From assembly GCA_021823365.1 (NCBI GenBank), contig JAKAOD010000035.1:1-12339 (forward strand): DNA of 12,339 nt, in the 5' to 3' direction. The stretch comes from Actinomycetes bacterium. GTDB lineage: Bacteria; Actinomycetota; Acidimicrobiia; Acidimicrobiales; Bog-793. Below the pieces are notes generated by a model. The model was not told where the DNA came from. It searched no databases and saw only the letters and a list, made by a program, of their open reading frames with translations. The translations under genes were made by a program, and so were the position numbers. This document shows positions 1 through 6,202 of this stretch, one piece after another; positions within the stretch are counted from its first letter, which is position 1, and every line of letters begins with the position of its first letter.

Positions 1-804
1 TTCCGCAAGGTGTCGCTGCTCGCCGGCATCCTCGCCTCGCGCTTCTCGCTCTACGTCGACCTCGCCGTGGCCCTCCTGCTCGCCCTCGGCCTCGACGCCT
101 TCCTCCGTCCCACGCCCCGGGCCGCCGGCGAGGGCGCCGGCTCTGCTCGCCGCCGGCACTCGCCGCGCCGGCGCGCCGCGCCAGAGCCGGCCGCCGGGGG
201 GACCTCGCGGAGCGAGCCACGCCGCCTCTCGCGGCTCCCGTGGCGCGCTCCTCCGGCGCTCCTCACCACTTGCGTCGCCGCGGTCGCCCTGCTCCCCCTC
301 GTGCCGAGCTTCCCGTACTCCTCGCAGGTGGCGGAGATCCCCCCGTACTTCACCTCGGCACAGGTGCGCGACATCCCCTCCGGCAGCGTCGTGCTCACCT
401 ACCCCTACGACGCCCCTCCCTGGAACAACGCAATGCTCTGGCAGGCGGCCTCCGGGATGCGGTTCCGGATCGTCGGGGGCGAGGCGACGAGGCCCACGAG
501 GGCAGGCCACCGCGGCACGAGCGCCATCTACCCCTTGACGCCTCGCCTCGTCTACGACCTCTTCGTCTCGGCTCGGGCGGGGAGGGATGCGGCGTCACCG
601 CCGCCGCCGCTCGATCCTGCGACCGTGTCGGCGATCCGCTGGTTCATGACCCGCTGGCACATCGGCACGATCGTGCTCGACCTGGCGATCGGCTACGCGA
701 CCCCTGTCGCCGTGAGCGAGCTGACCGCTGCCCTCGGACCGCCGGTCCGGACGGGCGGGGTCGACGTCTGGTACCACGCCGACCGGCGGGCGCAGCGCGG
801 GTAG
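1..804 (+). CDS. C-terminal part of a polytopic membrane protein, GT-C glycosyltransferase-like (5' truncated)
   Basis: The reading frame is open from the first base (FRKVSLLAG) to a TAG at 802-804, so the start lies outside the window. The piece has a membrane-associated segment carrying an SRFSLYVDLAVALL motif, then an Arg/Pro-rich loop of about 45 residues, a second hydrophobic helix (about residues 85-103, ALLTTCVAAVALLPLVPSF), and a soluble tail with VVLTYPYDAPPWNNAMLWQA and FRIVGGEAT. An SRF-type motif at a late membrane helix followed by a soluble tail with a 'Val-Leu-x-Tyr-Pro ... Met-x-Trp-Gln ... Gly-Gly' pattern is familiar from large actinobacterial membrane proteins annotated as dolichyl-phosphate-mannose or other GT-C-like glycosyltransferases. 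That assignment is by general resemblance only; the catalytic N-terminal half is not visible. The loop is rich in GC palindromes at DNA level. The gene ends 65 bases before thiL and has no obvious functional link to it. Confidence 0.6.
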   Translation, partial: FRKVSLLAGILASRFSLYVDLAVALLLALGLDAFLRPTPRAAGEGAGSARRRHSPRRRAAPEPAAGGTSRSEPRRLSRLPWRAPPALLTTCVAAVALLPLVPSFPYSSQVAEIPPYFTSAQVRDIPSGSVVLTYPYDAPPWNNAMLWQAASGMRFRIVGGEATRPTRAGHRGTSAIYPLTPRLVYDLFVSARAGRDAASPPPPLDPATVSAIRWFMTRWHIGTIVLDLAIGYATPVAVSELTAALGPPVRTGGVDVWYHADRRAQRG

Positions 805-807
805 CGT
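802..807 (+). promoter_or_regulatory. Possible -10 box (TAGCGT) upstream of the thiL leader ORF
   Basis: TAGCGT fits the actinobacterial -10 pattern TANNNT. It overlaps the stop codon of the preceding membrane protein gene and lies 9 bases before the ATG at 817, so initiation around that ATG would give a nearly leaderless transcript. No good -35 box is seen. The same arrangement occurs before fakA, rsmD and smc. A six-base degenerate match is weak evidence alone. Confidence 0.3.
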
Positions 808-816
808 TCGCGCACC

Positions 817-873
817 ATGGCGGGACCGAACGGGTGCCTCGGCGCGCGTCGGGGCGTCGAGGTCGCGCGATGA
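817..873 (+). CDS. Possible 18-codon leader ORF overlapping the thiL start
   Basis: An ATG at 817 opens an 18-codon frame, MAGPNGCLGARRGVEVAR, which stops with TGA at 871-873. The stop overlaps the thiL ATG (870-872) as ATGA, the same junction used by rsmD/coaD and sepIVA/yceD in this window. A TANNNT box lies 9 bases before the ATG, so the peptide could be read from a leaderless transcript and feed ribosomes into thiL. I do not recognise the peptide; it has no run of one amino acid that would indicate attenuation, only one Cys and three Arg. In GC-rich DNA such short frames arise by chance, so this is a hypothesis. The alternative is direct initiation at the thiL ATG or at an in-frame GTG at 834. 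Confidence 0.3.
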   Translation: MAGPNGCLGARRGVEVAR

Positions 874-1790
874 CGCCGGCAGGGCGCTCAGGCGAGCTCG
901 AGGCGCTCGCCGCGCTCGAGCGGCTGCTCCCGGCGGCCCCTCCGGGCGAGACGTGGATCGGCGACGACGCCGCCGTGCTCAGGCCGCCTTCCGGGCGCCT
1001 GCTCCTCGCGAGCGACTGCCTCGTCGAGGGCGTCCACTTCGACCTCGCCCTGTCGAGCCTCGCCGACGTCGGGTGGAAGGCGCTCGCGGTGAACCTGAGC
1101 GACGTCGCCGCCATGGGCGGCGCGCCGAGCGCCGCCGTCGTCGCGGTGGCCGGCGCCAGTCTCGACGAGCTCGAGCAGCTCTACGCCGGCATGGTCGAGG
1201 CGGCCGAGCGCTACGGCTGCCCGGTCGTCGGCGGCGACCTCTCCTCGGGGAGCGAGCTCGTCCTCTCGGCTGCCGTCCTCGGGCATGTCCCCGCTGGCCA
1301 GGCGGTCCTCCGGTCGGGCGCGCGGCCGGGGGACGCGCTCTTCGTGACCGGACCGCTCGGCCGCTCGGCCGCGGGCCTGCGCGCCCTTCGCGAAGGCAGC
1401 GCCGGCGGCGAGCTGGCGCGCGCCCACCGCCGGCCCGAGCCGCGCTGCGAAGAAGGGCGAGCGGCTCGAGCCGCCGGCGCACGGGCGATGATCGATGTCT
1501 CCGACGGCCTCGCGATCGACCTCGACCGCCTTGCGCTCGCCTCGGGCGTCGGCGTCGTGCTGGACGAGGTGCCCGTCGCAGCGGGCGCGACGCTCGCCGA
1601 CGCGCTCTCGGGGGGCGAGGACTTCGAGCTCGTCTTCGCTGCTCCGGACGTTGCGACCGTCAGGCGAGCGTTCGCCGAGGCCGGCCTCACGTCGCCGACG
1701 CAGATCGGCAGCTGCAGCGCCGACAGCGCCGAGCGCCTCCTTGCGGGTTCGCCCCTCGCCGCCGAGGGATACCTGCACCGGCTCGGCTGA
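870..1790 (+). CDS. thiL: Thiamine-monophosphate kinase ThiL
   Basis: ThiL phosphorylates thiamine monophosphate with ATP to give the active cofactor thiamine diphosphate, the last step of thiamine synthesis, in the cytoplasm. The 306-residue product shows the AIRS/PurM-like family motifs in order: GDDAAV (31-36, with metal-binding aspartates), D-x-LVEGVHF (49-57), NLSDVAAMGG (75-84), a VVGGDLSSG glycine-rich site, MIDVSDGLAIDLDRLA (from 207) and SGGEDFELVF (from 247). These are the characteristic ThiL blocks. The protein is a little shorter than the E. coli enzyme (about 325 residues) and the stretch between MIDVSDG and GGEDFEL looks trimmed. ATG 870 is chosen because it precedes the first conserved block at the usual distance; the frame is open further upstream but that part is a low-complexity Arg-rich shadow. 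No strong ribosome binding site precedes it, and it overlaps a possible leader ORF as ATGA. It runs convergently towards rpmB, 15 bases away. Confidence 0.95.
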   Translation: MTPAGRSGELEALAALERLLPAAPPGETWIGDDAAVLRPPSGRLLLASDCLVEGVHFDLALSSLADVGWKALAVNLSDVAAMGGAPSAAVVAVAGASLDELEQLYAGMVEAAERYGCPVVGGDLSSGSELVLSAAVLGHVPAGQAVLRSGARPGDALFVTGPLGRSAAGLRALREGSAGGELARAHRRPEPRCEEGRAARAAGARAMIDVSDGLAIDLDRLALASGVGVVLDEVPVAAGATLADALSGGEDFELVFAAPDVATVRRAFAEAGLTSPTQIGSCSADSAERLLAGSPLAAEGYLHRLG

Positions 1791-1798
1791 GTCCGAGC
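1781..1798. terminator. Possible bidirectional hairpin between convergent thiL and rpmB
   Basis: GCTCGG (1781-1786) and CCGAGC (1793-1798) form a perfect 6-bp GC stem around a 6-base loop, covering the thiL stop codon and reaching to within 8 bases of the rpmB stop. A hairpin at a tail-to-tail junction could end transcription from both sides. There is no T tract on either strand, so it is not a classical intrinsic terminator, and short GC stems are common at this base composition. Confidence 0.3.
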
Positions 1799-1805
1799 GC
1801 GGTCG

Positions 1806-2024
1806 CTACTCCGCGGGCGGAGACCAGGGGACGCGCACGGCCTTCACGACCTTGCCCGCTCGGATGCAGGAGGTGCAGACGTAGAGCCGCTGCGGCGTCC
1901 CGCCGACGAGCGCGCGCACGCGCTGGATGTTCGGGTCCCACCGGCGCTTGGTCCGGCGGTGGGAGTGCGACACGCTCATGCCGAAGCCCGGACGCTTCCC
2001 GCAGACCTCGCACACCGCTGCCAT
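1806..2024 (-). CDS. rpmB: 50S ribosomal protein L28, zinc-binding form
   Basis: L28 is a small protein of the large ribosomal subunit. The 72-residue product begins [15 protein letters not shown] and continues with [18 protein letters not shown], which is diagnostic for L28. Cysteines 5, 8, 50 and 53 make two CxxC pairs, so this is the zinc-containing 'C+' type; actinobacteria often also carry a cysteine-free paralogue induced by zinc starvation, which is not in this window. The frame is open 13 codons upstream (ATG at 2063), but ATG 2024 gives the normal L28 N-terminus. The C-terminus has about ten extra residues ([10 protein letters not shown]) beyond the conserved core. The gene is convergent with thiL and divergent from fakA, an order I recall from other actinobacteria, where rpmB sits back-to-back with the fakA-recG pair. 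Confidence 0.97.
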   Translation of the reverse strand: MAAVCEVCGKRPGFGMSVSHSHRRTKRRWDPNIQRVRALVGGTPQRLYVCTSCIRAGKVVKAVRVPWSPPAE

Positions 2025-2130
2025 GTCGCTGAGTACCTCGCTCGTGCGGCCTTGCCGGCGCATCCGGCGGTCCGTGCCGCTCCCGACCGCGCGAAAGCGC
2101 GCGGCGTGCCCGGCTTGCGAGCGACGAGGT

Positions 2131-2136
2131 TACCAT
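2131..2136 (+). promoter_or_regulatory. Candidate leaderless promoter -10 box (TACCAT) for fakA
   Basis: TACCAT matches TANNNT and is 8 bases before the fakA ATG, which would place the transcription start at or next to the start codon. No Shine-Dalgarno sequence is seen between the box and the ATG, which fits a leaderless mRNA. It lies in the 120-base divergent gap between rpmB and fakA, where promoters for both genes must sit. No convincing -35 element is visible at 16-18 bases. On the other strand, rpmB has only a GAGG about 11 bases before its ATG. Confidence 0.45.
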
Positions 2137-2144
2137 CCTGCGCC

Positions 2145-3845
2145 ATGGACCGGCACGCCGGGGGCAAGGTCCCTGCGCTCGACGCCGGTGGTCTTGCCGG
2201 CGCCATGGCCGCCGCGCGGGACCTCCTGCGCCGCCACCAGGCCGTGATCAACCGGTTGAACGTCTACCCGGTCCCCGATGGCGACACCGGGACGAACATG
2301 CTGCTCACCCTCGACGCCGTCGTCACCGAGCTCGCCGGGCTTCCCGAGCCGGTCGGGCTCGTCGAGGTGTGCGGCGCGATCGCCCACGGCTCGCTGATGG
2401 GGGCGAGGGGCAACTCCGGAGTGATCCTCTGCCAGGTCCTTCGCGCGATGGCGCGGGCGTTCGAGCAGTCGGCGCCGGGCGTGGTCGATGCGACGGCGCT
2501 GGCGACCGGACTTGGCGCCGGCGCGTCGGCGGCGCGCCAGGCCGTGATGCGGCCGGTCGAGGGGACGATGCTCTCGGTTGCCGACGCCGCCGCGGCCGCG
2601 GCCGCCGAGGCCGCCGCACGGCGTCCCGAGCTCGACGCGGTGCTGGAGGCTGCCCGCTCGGCAGCGGTGGAGGCGCTGTGGCGCACGCCGGAGCAGCTGG
2701 CAGTGCTCGCCGCCGCCGGAGTCGTCGATGCCGGCGGTGCGGGGCTGGTCCTGCTGTTCGACGCGCTGGCTGCCGCCGTCGCCGGCACGCCGGCCGACGG
2801 CGAGCTCGACCTACCTCCGCAGGTCCTCGAGCTGGTCCGCTCAGCCGGCGCGGCTCCCCCGGCGCCGAGCGGGATGGCGGCGGGCACCGAGGCGCCGAGA
2901 AGCGAGCGCTACGAGGTGATGTTCCTGCTCGATGCCTCCGACGATGCCATACCTGCGCTCAAGCAGGTCTGGGGCGGCATCGGTGACTCCGTCGTCGTCG
3001 TCGGCGGCGAGGGCACGTGGAGCTGCCACATCCACACTGACGACGTGGGCGCTGCGATCGAGGCGGGACTCGACGCGGGGCGGCCGCGGGGCATCAGGGT
3101 GACGGACCTGGCCGAGCAGGTCGAGGAGGAGGTCTGGGTCCGCCAGGCCGGGCGCACGGCGGCCGAGCTGCCCGTTGCCGGGCCGCCGCCGGCGACCTCG
3201 GTCGTCGCAGTCGCCACAGGAGAGGGCGTGTCGAGGATCTTCCGCTCGCTCGGCGTCGAGGTCGTCGTCGCCGGGGGCCAGACGATGAACCCGTCCACGG
3301 CCGAGATCCTCGCCGCGCTCGAACAGGCGCGCGGCGAGGAGGTGGTGGTGCTGCCGAACAACTCGAACATCGTCCCCGTCGCCGAGCAGGCCGCCGCCGT
3401 CGCGGCGAAGAAGGTCCGGGTCGTGCCGACGCGCGGGATCCAGGAAGGCTTCGCCGCGTTGCTCGAGTACGACCCGCGGGCACCGGTCGAGGAGAACGGC
3501 GAGCGCATGGCACGCTCGGCGTCGAGCATCGTCGCCGGCGAGGTGACCCGAGCAGTCCGGGCCGGTACGGCGCCGAGCGGGAGGATCGAGGTGGGCGACT
3601 ACCTCGGCCTGTCGCGCGAGGGGATCGAGTCGGTCGCCACGACGCTGACAGAGGCGACCTGCCGGCTGCTCGCCCGCCTCGTGCGTCCCGGCCACGAGAT
3701 CGTCACGCTCATCGAGGGGGAGGGCGCCACTGCGGCGGACAGCCGCACGGTGACGGAGTGGCTCCGGACCGAGCACCCCGAGCTCAGCGTCGAGCGGCAC
3801 GCTGGCGGGCAGCCGCTCTACCCCTTCCTCGTCTCCGTCGAGTGA
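2145..3845 (+). CDS. fakA: Fatty acid kinase ATP-binding subunit FakA (DAK2 / YloV family)
   Basis: FakA phosphorylates fatty acids held by a FakB partner to give acyl phosphate, which enters phospholipid synthesis. The 566-residue protein has an N-terminal DhaL-type kinase domain (about 10-200) with NVYPVPDGDTGTNM (39-52), which holds the Mg-ATP-binding aspartates, GARGNSGVIL (86-95) and the PVEGTMLSV block. After an Ala/Pro-rich linker come the central and C-terminal FakA domains: YEVMFLLD (256-263), SCHIHTDD (293-300), GQTMNPSTAEIL, VVLPNNSNIV, VVPTRGIQEGFAALL and a final GGQPLYPFLVSVE. This is full length for the family. No fakB is in the window. ATG 2145 is chosen because the upstream open part is an Arg/Ala-rich shadow and a -10-like box sits 8 bases before it. 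The stop is 7 bases before the recG GTG, so the two are probably one operon. Older annotations call this 'DAK2 domain fusion protein YloV' or 'Dak phosphatase'. Confidence 0.93.
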   Translation: MDRHAGGKVPALDAGGLAGAMAAARDLLRRHQAVINRLNVYPVPDGDTGTNMLLTLDAVVTELAGLPEPVGLVEVCGAIAHGSLMGARGNSGVILCQVLRAMARAFEQSAPGVVDATALATGLGAGASAARQAVMRPVEGTMLSVADAAAAAAAEAAARRPELDAVLEAARSAAVEALWRTPEQLAVLAAAGVVDAGGAGLVLLFDALAAAVAGTPADGELDLPPQVLELVRSAGAAPPAPSGMAAGTEAPRSERYEVMFLLDASDDAIPALKQVWGGIGDSVVVVGGEGTWSCHIHTDDVGAAIEAGLDAGRPRGIRVTDLAEQVEEEVWVRQAGRTAAELPVAGPPPATSVVAVATGEGVSRIFRSLGVEVVVAGGQTMNPSTAEILAALEQARGEEVVVLPNNSNIVPVAEQAAAVAAKKVRVVPTRGIQEGFAALLEYDPRAPVEENGERMARSASSIVAGEVTRAVRAGTAPSGRIEVGDYLGLSREGIESVATTLTEATCRLLARLVRPGHEIVTLIEGEGATAADSRTVTEWLRTEHPELSVERHAGGQPLYPFLVSVE

Positions 3846-3852
3846 TCGCGCC

Positions 3853-6180
3853 GTGGCCCGGCGCCTCGCCCGCCTCGCCGAGATCGGCGTCGTCGAGCTG
3901 CCTGGAGCCGGCGAGCGCGCCGTGAAGGCGCTCGGCGAGCTCGGCGTCAAGACCGTCCTCGATCTGCTCACCTACTACCCCCGCGACTGGGCGGACAGGC
4001 GAGCGACCTCCACCATCTCCGAGCTCGTGGAGGGCCGCGAGACCTCCGTGCATGCCCGGGTCCGCAGCGTGACGTCGCGTCGCGCCGGAGGCCGGCGGTC
4101 GTTCGTGCAGGTCGTGCTCGCCGACACGAAAGGGGCACGCCTTCCGGTCACCTTCTTCAACCAGCCCTGGCGCACCCGGCAGCTCGCCCGCGGCGACGAG
4201 GTCGTCGTCCACGGCCGTCCGTCGGCATTTCGAGGCGGGATGCAGATGACCAACCCGCTTCTCGACGTCGTCGCCGTCGCGCCGCGAGCCGAGGAGCGTG
4301 CGGGCACGGCGGGCACGGCGGGCGCGGGTGGCACGGCGGGCGCGGGTGGCTCCGACCGCTCCCGACCACGCAGGAGGCGGCGGCAGACGGGCAGGATCGT
4401 GCCGATCTACCGCCAGTCCGAGCGGTCCGGGATCCTCTCCTATGAGATCGCCGATCTCGTCTCCGCAGCGATCCGCCGTGCCGAGGACGAGTGCGCGCTC
4501 GCCGATCCGCTCTCGGCGGAGCGCCGACGGGACCTCGGCCTCGTCTCGCGCTCGGATGCGTTCCACAAGATCCACGATCCTGGCTCTGCGTCGGAGAAGG
4601 AGGCAGCGCGGCGCCGGCTCGCCTTCGACGAGCTCTGGCGGCTCCAGGTCGCCCTCCAGCTTCGCCGGCGCGCCGCGGTCGCGAGCTCGAGGGGCATCCG
4701 CCACTCGGCCCGCGGCGAGCTGGTCCGGCGCTTCGTCCGGGGGCTCCCCTTCGAGCTCACCCCGGCGCAGCGTCACGGCCTGGCGGAGATCGCCCACGAT
4801 CTCGAGCGGCCTGTGGCGATGCACCGGCTGCTCCAGGGCGACGTCGGCTCCGGCAAGACGGTGGTCGCCCTTGCGACCCTTCTCGTCGCGGTGCAGGGCG
4901 GGCATCAGGGCGCCCTCATGGTCCCGACCGAGGTGCTCGCCGAGCAGCACCTCCTCGCGGCGCGCCGGCTCCTCACGGGGCTGGGCGTCCCGGACGCCAC
5001 CCGGCTCGGCGGCGAGCGGCCGCTCGAGGTCGCGCTCCTCACGAGCCGCACCCCGACCTCAGAGCGGTCGCGCGTCATCTCGCAGCTCGCCGCAGGGTCG
5101 CTCGACATCGTCGTCGGGACCCACGCCCTGCTCACCGGAGAGGTGCGCTTCTCCTCCCTCGGCGTCGCCGTCGTCGACGAGCAGCACCGGTTCGGAGTCG
5201 ACCAGCGGGCGGCCTTGCGCGAGAAGGGATCCCGTGGCCTGGAGCCGGACCTCCTCGTGATGACCGCGACACCGATCCCTCGCACGGCCGCCATGACCGT
5301 CTACGGCGACCTGGACCTCACGGTGCTCGGCGAGCTCCCACCCGGGCGGCTTCCGGTGCGGACGGACTGGGTGGACGGTCCGCTCGCGGAGGCCGAGGTG
5401 TGGCGCCATGTCCGTGCCGAGGCCGCCGCGGGCCGGCAGACCTACGTCGTCTGCCCGCTCGTGCGGCCGGGCGAGGAGCCCGAGGACGGCGAGGAGCCCG
5501 AGGACGGCGAGGAGCCCGAGGACGGCGAGGAGCCCGAGGGCGGCGAGGAGACACCCGGCGCGGAGGCGCGGGCCCTGCACTCGGTCGTCGAGGAGGCCGA
5601 GCGCCTCGGCTCGGGCGAGCTCGAGGGCCTGCGCGTCGGCATGCTCCATGGCCAGATGCGGTCGGTGGAGAAGGAAGCCGTGATGGCGGCGTTCCGGGGC
5701 GGCGAACTCGACGTGCTCGTCGCCACCACGGTGATCGAGGTCGGCGTCGACGTGCCCTCGGCGACGGTCGTCGTCGTCGAGGATGCGGACCACTTCGGCA
5801 TCGCCCAGCTCCACCAGCTGAGAGGTCGGGTCGGGCGCGGCGGGATGCCCTCGAGCTGCTACCTGCTCGCCGCCCCGGGACCGACGTCAACCGCCGCGAG
5901 GCGACTTCGCGCCCTCGAGGCGACGGCGGACGGCTTCGAGCTCGCCAAGGCCGACCTCGAGCTGCGCGGCGAGGGGACGGTGCTCGGGGTGCGCCAGAAG
6001 GGGCGCAACGACCTCCGTCTCGCCTCCCTCTTGCTCGACGAGGACCTCGTCGTGCTGGCGCGTGAGCTGGCCGGCGCGGTGCTCGACGCCGACCCGGGGC
6101 TCGAGCGCCATCCGGCCTTCGCCGAGGAGCTGGAGCTCTTCGTCGGCGAGGAGGAGGCCGCCTATCTGCTCAAGGGCTGA
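3853..6180 (+). CDS. recG: ATP-dependent DNA helicase RecG
   Basis: RecG is a superfamily 2 helicase that remodels stalled replication forks and branch-migrates recombination junctions. The 775-residue product begins with a helix-rich region (LPGAGERAVKALGELGVKT), followed by the OB-fold wedge domain (about 60-145, VTFFNQPW). The helicase core contains LLQGDVGSGKT (Walker A, 326-336), MVPTEVLAEQH (Ia), VGTHALL (Ib), the DEQH box (442-445), TATPIPRTAAM (III), MLHGQM (IV), VATTVIEVGVDVPSA (V) and QLRGRVGRG (VI), then the RecG C-terminus. Two low-complexity inserts stand out: a Gly/Thr/Ala repeat at residues 151-166, just after the wedge domain, and an acidic EEPEDG repeat from residue 541, between motifs III and IV. 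Both are in frame and the domains around them look intact. GTG 3853, 7 bases after the fakA stop, gives the standard N-terminus; no strong ribosome binding site is seen, so coupling to fakA is likely. Confidence 0.96.
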   Translation: MARRLARLAEIGVVELPGAGERAVKALGELGVKTVLDLLTYYPRDWADRRATSTISELVEGRETSVHARVRSVTSRRAGGRRSFVQVVLADTKGARLPVTFFNQPWRTRQLARGDEVVVHGRPSAFRGGMQMTNPLLDVVAVAPRAEERAGTAGTAGAGGTAGAGGSDRSRPRRRRRQTGRIVPIYRQSERSGILSYEIADLVSAAIRRAEDECALADPLSAERRRDLGLVSRSDAFHKIHDPGSASEKEAARRRLAFDELWRLQVALQLRRRAAVASSRGIRHSARGELVRRFVRGLPFELTPAQRHGLAEIAHDLERPVAMHRLLQGDVGSGKTVVALATLLVAVQGGHQGALMVPTEVLAEQHLLAARRLLTGLGVPDATRLGGERPLEVALLTSRTPTSERSRVISQLAAGSLDIVVGTHALLTGEVRFSSLGVAVVDEQHRFGVDQRAALREKGSRGLEPDLLVMTATPIPRTAAMTVYGDLDLTVLGELPPGRLPVRTDWVDGPLAEAEVWRHVRAEAAAGRQTYVVCPLVRPGEEPEDGEEPEDGEEPEDGEEPEGGEETPGAEARALHSVVEEAERLGSGELEGLRVGMLHGQMRSVEKEAVMAAFRGGELDVLVATTVIEVGVDVPSATVVVVEDADHFGIAQLHQLRGRVGRGGMPSSCYLLAAPGPTSTAARRLRALEATADGFELAKADLELRGEGTVLGVRQKGRNDLRLASLLLDEDLVVLARELAGAVLDADPGLERHPAFAEELELFVGEEEAAYLLKG
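4303..4350 (+). repeat. In-frame GC-rich tandem repeat encoding Gly/Thr/Ala linker in recG
   Basis: Two copies of the 9-base unit GGCACGGCG (4303-4320) are followed by GGCGCGGGTGGCACGGCG and a partial second copy of it (GGCGCGGGTGGC). The product is GTAGTAGAGGTAGAGG, directly before an Arg-rich run (RPRRRRR). Units are multiples of three, so copy number can change without a frameshift. The position corresponds to the connection between the wedge domain and the first helicase domain. Confidence 0.85.
5473..5544 (+). repeat. Four tandem 18-bp units encoding EEPEDG in recG
   Basis: The unit GAGGAGCCCGAGGACGGC occurs at 5473-5490, 5491-5508 and 5509-5526 without change, and at 5527-5544 with one A-to-G change (Asp to Gly); a partial fifth unit (GAGGAG) follows. 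Three identical copies suggest recent expansion by slippage or unequal exchange. It codes for a strongly acidic loop inserted between helicase motifs III and IV of RecG, after the conserved TYVVCPLV strand. Confidence 0.97.
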
Positions 6181-6190
6181 GCGGCGGCGG

Positions 6191-6196
6191 TACCGT
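6191..6196 (+). promoter_or_regulatory. Candidate leaderless promoter -10 box (TACCGT) for rsmD
   Basis: TACCGT matches TANNNT and ends 6 bases before the GTG start of rsmD, the spacing expected if transcription begins at the start codon. The 22-base gap after recG has no Shine-Dalgarno-like sequence. It could provide a second promoter inside the fakA-recG-rsmD-coaD run. No -35 element is visible. Confidence 0.4.
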
Positions 6197-6202
6197 TCGC
6201 CC

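Noticed and set aside
240..869. Upstream extension of the thiL frame to 240
   Set aside because: It overlaps the membrane protein gene and gives an Arg/Pro-rich peptide; the first ThiL motif lies at the normal distance from ATG 870.
804..869. TPP riboswitch upstream of thiL
   Set aside because: The gap is only 65 bases and lacks the CUGAGA-type conserved core of the TPP aptamer in a suitable position.
1959..2144. Upstream extension of the fakA frame into rpmB
   Set aside because: The extension has shadow-like composition and overlaps rpmB; ATG 2145 precedes the DhaL domain at the usual distance.
5473..5544. Tandem 18-bp repeat considered as a CRISPR-like array or protein-binding iteron
   Set aside because: The units are directly adjacent with no spacers, are a multiple of three long and lie in frame inside recG, so a coding repeat explains them.
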